8,458 nucleotides of DNA from Clostridiales bacterium (GTDB lineage: Bacteria > Bacillota > Clostridia > Oscillospirales > Oscillospiraceae), in NCBI GenBank assembly GCA_009774055.1, contig VSNB01000147.1:1-8458 (forward strand), read 5' to 3'. The notes under the pieces were generated by a model, which did no database searches, had not been told where the DNA came from, and saw only the letters and a program-made list of their open reading frames with translations. Each line of letters starts with the position of its first letter. Position 1 is the first letter of the stretch. This document shows positions 1 through 6,109 of the stretch, in pieces. The position numbers and the translations under genes are program-made.

Positions 1-41
1 TACAACATTGCCCTGATAAGGTCTCCGCTTTCTTTCAACAT
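1..41 (-). CDS. Possible 5' end of a neighbouring gene (partial)
   Basis: A reading frame starting with ATG at 41 runs leftwards off the window and encodes MLKESGDLIRAML. It is preceded by an AGGA Shine-Dalgarno-like sequence (54-51) nine bases upstream and a weak promoter-like pair further up. Only 13 codons are visible, so no family can be recognised. Two plus-strand frames are also open from the left edge (ending at 63 and 74), so a gene finishing here on the plus strand is an equally simple reading. The stretch is about 40% GC, clearly lower than the genes to the right. Confidence 0.25.
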   Translation of the reverse strand, partial: MLKESGDLIRAML

Positions 42-59
42 AGCCAGATTTCCTATGTT
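37..59. repeat. 7-bp inverted repeat over a possible start codon
   Basis: AACATAG (37-43) is the perfect reverse complement of CTATGTT (53-59), with a 9-nt loop. If the minus-strand frame starting at 41 is real, its AUG lies in one arm and its AGGA ribosome binding site (54-51) sits at the edge of the other arm. The hairpin would then cover the translation start. Base pairing is seen; the regulatory role is inference. Confidence 0.35.
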
Positions 60-66
60 CTAATTC

Positions 67-89
67 GGGAGTAATATAATATTTCTCCC
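67..89. promoter_or_regulatory. 23-bp near-perfect palindrome, possible operator
   Basis: Arms GGGAGTAATAT (67-77) and ATATTTCTCCC (79-89) are complementary at 10 of 11 positions about a central A; the only mismatch is T/T at 72 and 84. On the minus strand a weak promoter reading overlaps it: TTGCAT (99-94), 17-bp spacer, TATTAC (76-71), upstream of the possible start codon at 41. A dimeric repressor site is a reasonable guess. It could equally be a hairpin at the 3' end of a plus-strand neighbour. Confidence 0.35.
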
Positions 90-109
90 CAATATGCAAG
101 TACCGGCAT

Positions 110-123
110 CCGCAGGCCTGCGG
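110..123. repeat. 14-bp perfect palindrome
   Basis: CCGCAGGCCTGCGG is identical to its own reverse complement. It lies between the 23-bp palindrome (67-89) and the 129-163 hairpin in the spacer downstream of the M24 gene. No function can be assigned. Confidence 0.4.
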
Positions 124-128
124 GGCAA

Positions 129-163
129 GAGGCAGGAGGGCGGAAATTCCGTCCTCCTGCTTC
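129..163. terminator. Long hairpin after the M24 gene, possible transcript end
   Basis: Arms 129-145 and 147-163 pair across a one-base centre, a roughly 17-bp near-perfect inverted repeat that begins 20 bases beyond the M24 stop codon. Its place at the end of the minus-strand gene set suggests a transcription end or an mRNA-stabilising stem. No T-run follows on either strand, so it is not a canonical intrinsic terminator. As plus-strand RNA every position pairs, with two G-U wobbles (131/161 and 140/152). As minus-strand RNA those two become C/A mismatches, which slightly favours a plus-strand transcript. Confidence 0.45.
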
Positions 164-183
164 CATGTAAAAACGATTTCGGA

Positions 184-1356
184 TCAGTCCGCCAGCAGCG
201 CCTCGTCAAAGCGGAGCTTTTTGCTCAGCAGCTCGTAGCCGTCCTCTGTAACCAGGATGTTCTGCTCCATGTGGGTGCCTCCCACTTCGGGGCGGTCAAA
301 CATCGTTACGCGAGGCTCCACCGCCATCACCATGCCGGGGCGCAGCACGTAGTCCACACCTTTGTTGATGGACGGGGAACCGTGGAGGCCGTACCCCAGC
401 TGGTGGCCGGTGGCAAATTTGTGCTCATACTTCTCAAAGCCCATCTCACGAATTACCCGGCGGGCGGCGGCATCCACGTCGGCGCAGGTATTGCCCGGCT
501 TCACGGTGTTCAGCGCCTCCTGGAGGGCCAGGTAGTTCACCTTATACATCTGCTTTTGCAGATCGGTGGGCTTGCCGGTACACATGGAACGGCCTACGTC
601 GCCGGTATAGCCCCGGTAAACGGAGCCCAGGTCGATGATGACCATTTCATTTTCTCCGATCACCTTTTCCGTGGAGATCCGCTCAAAAATGGAGGCGTTG
701 ACGCCAGAGGCAATATTGGTCACAAACGGCGTCATCTCGCTGCCCAGCTCCCGCATCTTATACTCGGCATACGCCGCCACCTCATATTCCCGCCGGCCGG
801 GCTTGCAGTACTCCAGCGCCGCCTCACAGCCGATTTCCGCGATCTCCACAGCCCGGCGAAGCAGCCGGATCTCCTCCGGATGTTTGACTACCGTGAGATC
901 CACCCAGATCTTGGAAATATCCACAAACTCCATGGACGGGAATTCCGTCTTAAGCTGCAAATACATTTCATAGGGAAGCAGTTCTACGCCTATCCGTCCG
1001 GCGGTGATGCCGTAATCGCGGAAGATCTTAACCACCTCGCCGCCCCATTTGGAAAATCCGGGCAGCTTGCGGTGATCCTGGATGTCGGAGCGGATCTGGA
1101 TGCGGTAATTGTCGCTGCCGGAGGTGTGGCCCACCACGGCGTCCCTGCCCTTGGGGATTACGGCCAGGTACTCCGGCTCATAGAAGGGACGGTAGCCCTT
1201 TACATAGAAGTCTGTGGCATAGCGGACCGTCTCCGCCTTCAGCAGCAGGATCGCGTCCAGGCCGTTTTCAGCCATGGCCGCCTGAATCTTCTCCTTCTTG
1301 GCCTGGTGCAGTACGTCGCCGCCGTAATAGGACGGCTCTTCTTTCCACAAATTCAT
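184..1356 (-). CDS. M24-family hydrolase, Xaa-Pro dipeptidase/creatinase-like
   Basis: This is a 390-residue metal-dependent hydrolase of the pita-bread (M24) superfamily, probably cytoplasmic. The N-terminal half (about 1-155) matches the creatinase N-terminal domain; the catalytic domain follows from the KHPEEIRLLRRA stretch (158-169). The five expected metal ligands are visible: D242 (IIDLG), D253 (TGDVGRS), H318 (GHQLGYGLHG), E347 (AVEP) and E364 (HMEQN). The usual His of the NAxxxH motif near 220-225 is Glu here (NASIFE, E225). The ATG at 1356 is chosen because AAAGGAG lies 8 bases before it; the in-frame ATG at 1377 lies upstream of that site and has none of its own. It is the last gene after tctA (49-bp gap). 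The family includes peptidases, creatinase, ectoine hydrolase and DMSP lyase, so the reaction is uncertain. Confidence 0.88.
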   Translation of the reverse strand: MNLWKEEPSYYGGDVLHQAKKEKIQAAMAENGLDAILLLKAETVRYATDFYVKGYRPFYEPEYLAVIPKGRDAVVGHTSGSDNYRIQIRSDIQDHRKLPGFSKWGGEVVKIFRDYGITAGRIGVELLPYEMYLQLKTEFPSMEFVDISKIWVDLTVVKHPEEIRLLRRAVEIAEIGCEAALEYCKPGRREYEVAAYAEYKMRELGSEMTPFVTNIASGVNASIFERISTEKVIGENEMVIIDLGSVYRGYTGDVGRSMCTGKPTDLQKQMYKVNYLALQEALNTVKPGNTCADVDAAARRVIREMGFEKYEHKFATGHQLGYGLHGSPSINKGVDYVLRPGMVMAVEPRVTMFDRPEVGGTHMEQNILVTEDGYELLSKKLRFDEALLAD

Positions 1357-1405
1357 GGTATGTTCTCCTTTTATCATTCATTTTTGAGAGGATCATGCGA
1401 TTGCC

Positions 1406-2920
1406 TTACTTCGCTTTTTTCTCGCCGGCCTTTTTGCGCATAGCCTGGATATAGGGCCAGGCTATGCTGAAGACGATAACCGCCACCAGTACCAGAGACA
1501 CCGGGCGGGTAAAAAACGCCTGCAGCGTCCCCGTGCCGAACAGCTGGTAGGACCGAATCAACTGGTTGTCCGCAATACCGCCCAGCACAATCCCCAACAC
1601 AATGGCCGGCAGGGAAAAATCGAACTGCTTCATCAAATATCCCGCCGCGCCGAATGCCAGCATCAGGAATACGTCAAACATGGCGTTCCGGCAGGCAAAG
1701 GACCCGGCAATGCAAAATACCGCGATGCAGGGAGCCAGAGCCTTGGTGGGGATATTCAGCAGATTGGTGAGGCCGAAGCCTGCGCCCATCGCCATAACCA
1801 GCATAACCGCCTGGGACAGGATGGCGGCCAGAATCAGCACATAGACCATCGGCATCTGGTCCCGTACCAGCGTGGGGCCGGGGGTCAGCCCCTGGATGCT
1901 CAGCGCGCCCAGCAGGATGGCGCAGGTAGAGCTGCCGGGCACGCCCAGCGCCAGCGTGGTCATCAGTGCGCCCCCCGTGCAGGCGTTGTTGGCGGCCTCC
2001 GGCGCAACCAGCCCCTCTGGGCAGCCGCTGCCAAACGCATCCCCCTGTTTGGAGGATTTTTTCGTCATGCCGTAGGCCGTAAAGGCCGCCACGGTTCCGC
2101 CGGCGGCGGGAATGGCCCCGATGACCATACCGGTCACGCCGCAGGTCAGGATGGTCCTGGGATACCGCAGAGCCATGCCCATCCCCTTCACGATCTTTCT
2201 GATGCTGGTTTTGGTCTGGACGTCCCGATTTACAATAAATTCCTTGCCCACCATGCTGAAAACCTCGGACATGGCGAAGAATCCAATGATGGCCGGCACC
2301 ACCTGCACGCCTTCCGCCAGGTAGATGGAACCGAAGGTGGCCCGCCACTCCCCGGTGGGCGTCATGCCAATGGTTCCGATCAGCAGTCCGATGAAGCCGG
2401 ACAGCATGGTTTTCGGCACATTGGCGCTGGAGGACAGCACTGCCAGAATGCTGACGCCCATCAGCGCAATCAGAAACATTTCGGTCGAGCCAATCTTGAC
2501 CGCCATCCGCGCGATAGGAATCATGGCAAAAATCATAAAGACATAGCTGATCAGACCTCCGCAGGCCGAGGCGCAGAAGGCCGCGCCCAGCGCCTCGCAG
2601 CCCTGGCCCTTCAGGGTCATCTGGTAGCCGTCAAAAGTGGAGGCGGAGGACTCCGGCGCGCCGGGGGTGTTGAGCAGGATTGCCGTAATGCTGCCGCCAT
2701 AGATGGTGGCGATATATACGGAGATCAGAAAGACCAGGGCGTTGACCGGCGTCAGCGCAAAGGTGACCGGCAGCAGGATGCCTGTGGCCATGCTGGAGGT
2801 GAAGCCGGGAATGGCGCCTACGATGATCCCCATAAAGGTCCCGATAATAATCCAGATCCAGGTGCTGCCGCTGGCAAGCTCACCCAGCGCGTGGGCCACG
2901 TATGCAGCAATTTCTCCCAT
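1406..2920 (-). CDS. tctA: Tripartite tricarboxylate transporter, large permease TctA
   Basis: This 504-residue integral membrane protein is the large channel subunit of a TTT transporter, which uses an ion gradient to import small carboxylates. The family hallmarks are clear and occur in two related halves: GAIPGFTSSMATGILLP (35-51) with YGGSITAILLNTPGAPESSAS (74-94) in the first, and GAIPAAGGTVAAFTAYG (268-284) with PEAANNACTGGALMTTLALG (307-326) and VPGSSTCAILLG (327-338) in the second. About 10-12 hydrophobic segments are present and the C-terminus is a short lysine-rich tail. The start has AGGAGG seven bases upstream, and that site overlaps the TAA stop of tctB, so translation is probably coupled. 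Length and motifs are normal for the family. The substrate cannot be inferred from the permease. Confidence 0.96.
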   Translation of the reverse strand: MGEIAAYVAHALGELASGSTWIWIIIGTFMGIIVGAIPGFTSSMATGILLPVTFALTPVNALVFLISVYIATIYGGSITAILLNTPGAPESSASTFDGYQMTLKGQGCEALGAAFCASACGGLISYVFMIFAMIPIARMAVKIGSTEMFLIALMGVSILAVLSSSANVPKTMLSGFIGLLIGTIGMTPTGEWRATFGSIYLAEGVQVVPAIIGFFAMSEVFSMVGKEFIVNRDVQTKTSIRKIVKGMGMALRYPRTILTCGVTGMVIGAIPAAGGTVAAFTAYGMTKKSSKQGDAFGSGCPEGLVAPEAANNACTGGALMTTLALGVPGSSTCAILLGALSIQGLTPGPTLVRDQMPMVYVLILAAILSQAVMLVMAMGAGFGLTNLLNIPTKALAPCIAVFCIAGSFACRNAMFDVFLMLAFGAAGYLMKQFDFSLPAIVLGIVLGGIADNQLIRSYQLFGTGTLQAFFTRPVSLVLVAVIVFSIAWPYIQAMRKKAGEKKAK

Positions 2921-2932
2921 TACGCATCCTCC

Positions 2933-3418
2933 TTACTGTAAAAATGTCAGCACACCGGCGGGCAGGGGGACCGCCAGCCAGACCTTGAACACCAGGTATA
3001 CAAAGGATACCATCGCCGCCGGCACGAGCAGCAGCGCCAGCTTGCTGCGAATCCCCAGGATTGCCATGGAGAGCGCAAGGAACAGGAAAAGGGACAAAAC
3101 TGCGCCTAAAAAGTTGAAGCTCAGCAGCGCGGCCAGGACCAGCAGCGCAAAGGCCGCCAGCTTGCCCGTAACAGCGAAGCCCGCCGGTTCCCCCTCGGTT
3201 TCCGGCCGGGGCTCCCTGCAAAAACGGACCGACTGCTTGATGCACAGAATGCTGAATACCAGAATGCCCGCCAGTAAAAATCCTGGGAACATCATGGATG
3301 CCGCCGACAGGCCGCGGGAGGAAAGCAGGTAAGCTGCCGCGAATGCGTCCATCAGCAGGACCACGACAAGCTCTTTTGATATTTCCAGCCGTCCTTTGGG
3401 GGTCTTGATGATAAACAT
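2933..3418 (-). CDS. tctB: Tripartite tricarboxylate transporter, small subunit TctB
   Basis: A 161-residue membrane protein with four hydrophobic segments (roughly 17-35, 42-62, 84-115 and 122-150) and a C-terminal FKVWLAVPLPAGVL, the proline-rich ending typical of TctB. This small subunit partners TctA in the membrane. Sequence conservation in the family is low, so the call leans on length, topology, the ending and the position between tctC and tctA. The gap to each neighbour is 12 bp. Its AGGAG site overlaps the TAA stop of tctC, and its own TAA stop overlaps the AGGAGG of tctA, so the three subunits look translationally coupled. Confidence 0.92.
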   Translation of the reverse strand: MFIIKTPKGRLEISKELVVVLLMDAFAAAYLLSSRGLSAASMMFPGFLLAGILVFSILCIKQSVRFCREPRPETEGEPAGFAVTGKLAAFALLVLAALLSFNFLGAVLSLFLFLALSMAILGIRSKLALLLVPAAMVSFVYLVFKVWLAVPLPAGVLTFLQ

Positions 3419-3430
3419 GGCCTCGCTCCT

Positions 3431-4435
3431 TTAATTGCCGCTGAACAGCGGCGCGACGACCTTCTCCACCTCTTCGGCCATCTGCGTCATCTGCCCGCTG
3501 TAGTCGCTGCCGGACTCCAGCACAGCGGAATCATAGACGCTGGCGTCCTTCAGCATCTGGATATACGCCTCGTCCGCGCACGCGTTCCGGAACGCCTCCG
3601 TCAGCTTTTCATAACGCTCGGGATATTTGTCCACAAATTCGGAGGAGACGAAGTAGCACCCCATTCTGGCCTGGAACTCGTCCGAAGGCAGGGCCTTGCC
3701 GTAAGCCTCCAGCTGCTTGTTGAAGCTCTGGGCGTCCGGCCAGGCGCTGTTGGCCTGGTTGGTTCCGATGCCCAGCGCCTTTGCCTCGGAAACCAGGTCC
3801 ACCCTGGCGTAGGCGTCGCCGAAAATAACATCCACATGTCCTCCCAGCAGGGCGGCGGAGGCGTCCGAGCCGCCGTCATAGGACACCAGCTTGACATCCA
3901 GGTCCAGGTTTTCCGCCAGCCAGAGAGCGGTGGCCTGCTGGCCGCCGCCGGCGGCAAAGCCCACAGAGTATGTGCCGGGAGCGGCCTTTGCCGCCTCGAT
4001 AAAGTCGCCCAGGGAGTCAAACGGAGAGGCGTTCAGCGCGAGCATGACAATGGGGTCGTAGGACTCCACCCATATGGGCGTCAGATCGTCATAGTCATAG
4101 GTGGTATCCTGCAGGGCGACGGTATAGTAGATCCCGGGGGCGTTGACGGCCAGGAGGGAATAGCCGTCCGCCTCCTTCCGCAGGAAGGTTTCCGCCGCAA
4201 TCTGACCGCTGGCGCCGCTCTGATTTTCCACTACGACGTTGATGCCCAGCTCTTCCTGAAGATATGGCTGGAGCATGCGGGCCAGCTTGTCACTGGAGCC
4301 TCCAGCGGAATACGCTACTGTGATTGTCAGCGTCCCGTTGGGGTAGCCGTCGCCGTCTTTGGCAGGACCGCCGCAGGCGGTCAGCATTGCCGCGCACACA
4401 GCAATGGTCAGCATCAAAACAAACAGCTTCTTCAT
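3431..4435 (-). CDS. tctC: Tripartite tricarboxylate transporter, substrate-binding lipoprotein TctC
   Basis: This 334-residue extracytoplasmic solute-binding protein delivers the substrate to TctAB. A lipoprotein signal peptide is visible: MKK start, hydrophobic core and lipobox LTAC with the modified Cys at residue 21. This is the expected anchoring for a Gram-positive cell. Mature-protein family motifs include VAYSAGGSSDKLARML (40-55, with the conserved Asp49 and Arg53), VVVENQSGASGQIA and ADGYSLL. AAAGGA lies 10 bases before the ATG. The gene follows a 150-bp gap after the aldolase gene, so it may have its own promoter. Members of this family bind many carboxylates (citrate, tartrate, aromatic acids, amino acids); the ligand here is not predictable by eye. 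Confidence 0.95.
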   Translation of the reverse strand: MKKLFVLMLTIAVCAAMLTACGGPAKDGDGYPNGTLTITVAYSAGGSSDKLARMLQPYLQEELGINVVVENQSGASGQIAAETFLRKEADGYSLLAVNAPGIYYTVALQDTTYDYDDLTPIWVESYDPIVMLALNASPFDSLGDFIEAAKAAPGTYSVGFAAGGGQQATALWLAENLDLDVKLVSYDGGSDASAALLGGHVDVIFGDAYARVDLVSEAKALGIGTNQANSAWPDAQSFNKQLEAYGKALPSDEFQARMGCYFVSSEFVDKYPERYEKLTEAFRNACADEAYIQMLKDASVYDSAVLESGSDYSGQMTQMAEEVEKVVAPLFSGN

Positions 4436-4511
4436 GTTTCCGTTTTCCTTTCTTATGTTTTCATCATATCCGGCCTGACGCGCTGTCTCCTGCGCGTATC
4501 ATCTGTGCAGT

Positions 4512-4541
4512 AGTATTCCTTTTTGCGTCCGCAAAAACCAA
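4512..4541 (-). promoter_or_regulatory. Possible tctC promoter with palindromic operator
   Basis: In the aldolase-tctC gap a perfect inverted repeat, TTTTTGCG (4520-4527) and CGCAAAAA (4530-4537), is separated by two bases. A weak minus-strand promoter reading, TTGGTT (4541-4536) and AATACT (4517-4512) with an 18-bp spacer, would place the palindrome between the -35 and -10, a typical repressor or activator position. A second inverted repeat (ACGCGC 4478-4483 / GCGCGT 4492-4497) lies between this and the tctC start. As RNA the 4520-4537 stem could instead be an attenuator. The repeats are seen; the promoter is weak and inferred. Confidence 0.35.
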
Positions 4542-4585
4542 TCGTTCTTATTGCTGCCAAGACATAATATTTGCGCCGCTCCGGC

Positions 4586-5626
4586 TCAGTGCGTTTCGCA
4601 GAATCTCCTGATCCGGAGGATGGCCTCGTCGATGTCCTCGTCCGTAATACCGCGGTAGGTCACCAGGCGGATGGAATCGTCTGTGATGTAGTGAGCCCGG
4701 ACCTGCTCGCACTCCTCCAACGCTTTCAGCCAGGCCCTGCCCCGCAGGTCCCCGTGGAGGTCTACCTTGACGATGTTCGTCTGCACCGTGTCCATTTCTA
4801 TGGAAATGCCTCTGGCATCCTGAATACCCTCGGCCAGCCGCCGGGCCCTGGCGTTGTCATGCGCCACCCGCTGAGACAGATGCTTGACCGCATACAGACC
4901 CCCGCCGGCCAGGATGCCCACCTGCCGGAGCTGTCCGCCCAGCATCTTCCTGGTTTCCCGGGCCCCCTCGATGAACGCCCGGCTGCCGGCAACAAAGGAG
5001 CCGATGGGGGCGGAAAGTCCCTTGGAGACGCAGAACTGGACGCTGTCCACGCCGGCAGTCAGTTCCTTGACGCTGATTCCCAGCGCGCAGGCCGCATTGA
5101 AGATCCGCGCGCCGTCCAGATGGGTCGCCGCGCCATATCGGGCACAAAGCTCCAGAATGCCCTCCATTTTATCCCGGGGGATCACACAGCCGCCCTCGAA
5201 ATTATAGGAGTTCTCCAGGCATACCAGCTTGATATCCCCTTCCTTGAGCCGCTGCTCCAGAGCGTCCAGCCGATACGCGCCCCGCTCGTGGGGCAGGCAG
5301 ACCGCCTCCACGCCGCACAGATCCGGGTTGAAGATTCCCTTCTCCGCTTTGTACATGTGCATGTTCAAAGCGGTTACAGCTTTCTCTCCCCGTCTGCAGT
5401 GGGTCGCGACGCAGACCATATTCCCCATTGTCCCTGACGGTACATAGAGCGCATCCTCCTTGCCGAAGAGCTCCGCCACATACGCCTCGGCTTCGGCCGC
5501 AGTGGGGTCCTCTCCTTTGCAGCCCTTTGCCCGCCCGTCGTCTCCCACCGGAACATGCATCATAAATTCCAGCATATCCGGCGTTGGGAGCGTTACCGTG
5601 TCGCTTCGCAAATCGATCGTCCTCAT
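4586..5626 (-). CDS. Threonine-aldolase-family PLP enzyme
   Basis: A 346-residue fold-type I PLP enzyme related to low-specificity L-threonine aldolase (LtaE), which splits beta-hydroxy amino acids into glycine and an aldehyde in the cytoplasm. Visible motifs, numbered from the ATG at 5626: DLRSDTVTLPT (5-15), FGKEDALYVPSGTMGNM (54-70), His90 (MHMYKAEKG), HLDGAR with Asp171 and Arg174, SKGLSAPIGS with the PLP lysine K202, and the carboxylate-binding Arg320 (IRLVTY). The usual ENTHN motif reads ENSYN, so its His is Tyr141. A few extra residues lie between VGDD and EDPT (28-41). The start is set at 5626 because GGAGG sits 8 bases upstream; an in-frame TTG at 5641 overlaps that site and is unlikely. 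It is first in the minus-strand set. Another beta-eliminating or retro-aldol activity is possible. Confidence 0.9.
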   Translation of the reverse strand: MRTIDLRSDTVTLPTPDMLEFMMHVPVGDDGRAKGCKGEDPTAAEAEAYVAELFGKEDALYVPSGTMGNMVCVATHCRRGEKAVTALNMHMYKAEKGIFNPDLCGVEAVCLPHERGAYRLDALEQRLKEGDIKLVCLENSYNFEGGCVIPRDKMEGILELCARYGAATHLDGARIFNAACALGISVKELTAGVDSVQFCVSKGLSAPIGSFVAGSRAFIEGARETRKMLGGQLRQVGILAGGGLYAVKHLSQRVAHDNARARRLAEGIQDARGISIEMDTVQTNIVKVDLHGDLRGRAWLKALEECEQVRAHYITDDSIRLVTYRGITDEDIDEAILRIRRFCETH

Positions 5627-5652
5627 GCAAATATCCTCCAATCAAGTTTGTT

Positions 5653-5661
5653 CCGGTCCGG
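5653..5661. promoter_or_regulatory. Small palindrome at the predicted transcript start
   Basis: CCGGTCCGG is a palindrome about a central T and lies just after the predicted transcription start (about 5663) of the minus-strand promoter. Its position fits an operator for a repressor of the aldolase-led transcript, but it is short and could be chance. Confidence 0.2.
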
Positions 5662-5669
5662 TGTGTGCT

Positions 5670-5698
5670 ATTCTACCACTTAAAATAGTTTATGTCAA
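5670..5698 (-). promoter_or_regulatory. Strong sigma-70-type promoter for the aldolase-led transcript
   Basis: Reading the minus strand, a perfect -35 TTGACA (5698-5693) is followed by a 17-bp spacer and a -10 TAGAAT (5675-5670), five of six consensus bases. Upstream, 5705-5726 is almost entirely A/T with A-runs on the minus strand, resembling an UP element. The expected start near 5663 gives a leader of about 37 bases to the ATG at 5626. This is the best promoter in the window and probably drives the aldolase gene and perhaps the TTT/M24 genes beyond it. Confidence 0.85.
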
Positions 5699-6039
5699 TA
5701 CTTGCTATAGTTATTTTTTATTTTAGTTGGGTGAACAGCCAGTTTTTCTTGATACTGTACGCGTATAATTGTTTGAATCGTTCATATGCAGCATAAATTC
5801 TTTCCAAACCGATGTATTTTTTCCTGCCAGCGGCAAACTGCCTAGTGGTGTATCCGGTCAGAAAACGAACCAGAGGCCGGAGCAGAATTTTCGCAGGGCA
5901 AGGCGTCAGCCCGCCTGCGTCCTCCGCCTTGCCCTGCGCGCTTTGTCCTCCCCTCCTTTTTTGTCATGAATTCTGAAGCTTGCGATAGATTATACATGCA
6001 CAAAATTGCGCATAAGCTCCGTTTGCTCCGGAAACCCCC
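5699..6039. other. Non-coding spacer between divergent promoters
   Basis: About 340 bp separate the -35 elements of the two divergent promoters. The left part (5700-5830) is AT-rich and the right part GC-richer. A plus-strand TATAAT at 5764-5769 has no matching -35. The only frame of note (from a TTG at 5769 to 5969) has no ribosome binding site and no recognisable protein. Apart from the inverted repeat at 5892-5938 I see no gene or RNA element here. Confidence 0.6.
5892..5938. repeat. 14-bp perfect inverted repeat in the divergent spacer
   Basis: CGCAGGGCAAGGCG (5892-5905) is exactly complementary to CGCCTTGCCCTGCG (5925-5938), with a 19-base GC-rich loop. Inside it AGGCG (5901-5905) can instead pair with CGCCT (5912-5916), giving a competing small hairpin. 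It belongs to neither promoter. A T6 run at 5957-5962 is 18 bases beyond the stem, too far for a classical plus-strand terminator. A dispersed intergenic repeat or a leftover terminator of a lost gene are both possible. Confidence 0.6.
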
Positions 6040-6068
6040 TGTACATTTCCGCCGCCATCCTGTATAAT
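6040..6068 (+). promoter_or_regulatory. Promoter for the DUF1538-PII operon
   Basis: A perfect -10 TATAAT (6063-6068) is preceded at 17 bp by TGTACA (6040-6045), four of six -35 consensus bases. The predicted start near 6075 gives a leader of about 35 bases to the ATG at 6110, which carries AAAGGAG (6097-6103) six bases ahead of the start. Confidence 0.8.
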
Positions 6069-6080
6069 AAGGAAAAACGA

Positions 6081-6093
6081 GCCCCCTGGGGGC
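6081..6093 (+). promoter_or_regulatory. Leader hairpin just before the DUF1538 ribosome binding site
   Basis: GCCCCCTGGGGGC is a perfect inverted repeat about a central T. As RNA it can form a 5-bp GC stem with a 3-base loop, ending four bases before AAAGGAG. It could affect translation initiation or be a protein-binding site near +7 to +19 of the transcript. The palindrome is seen; the function is inferred. Confidence 0.35.
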
Positions 6094-6109
6094 GGGAAAG
6101 GAGCCACCC

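Noticed and set aside
1357..1377. Upstream ATG start for the M24 gene at 1377
   Set aside because: The AAAGGAG site lies downstream of it, inside the would-be coding region, and is placed correctly for the ATG at 1356.
94..1443. 449-codon open frame on the plus strand opposite the M24 gene
   Set aside because: It is antisense to a gene with intact catalytic motifs, shows no recognisable protein family and has no good ribosome binding site.
5627..5641. TTG start for the aldolase at 5641
   Set aside because: The GGAGG ribosome binding site overlaps this codon and is correctly spaced only for the ATG at 5626.
5764..5769. TATAAT on the plus strand as a second promoter
   Set aside because: No -35 element at suitable spacing and no gene start nearby; the promoter at 6040-6068 explains the DUF1538 operon.
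5892..5962. Inverted repeat plus T6 run read as an intrinsic terminator
   Set aside because: The T-run starts 18 bases after the stem, and no plus-strand gene ends upstream within the spacer.
5769..5969. 66-codon plus-strand frame in the divergent spacer
   Set aside because: It begins at a TTG without a Shine-Dalgarno, runs through the inverted repeat at 5892-5938 and encodes nothing recognisable.
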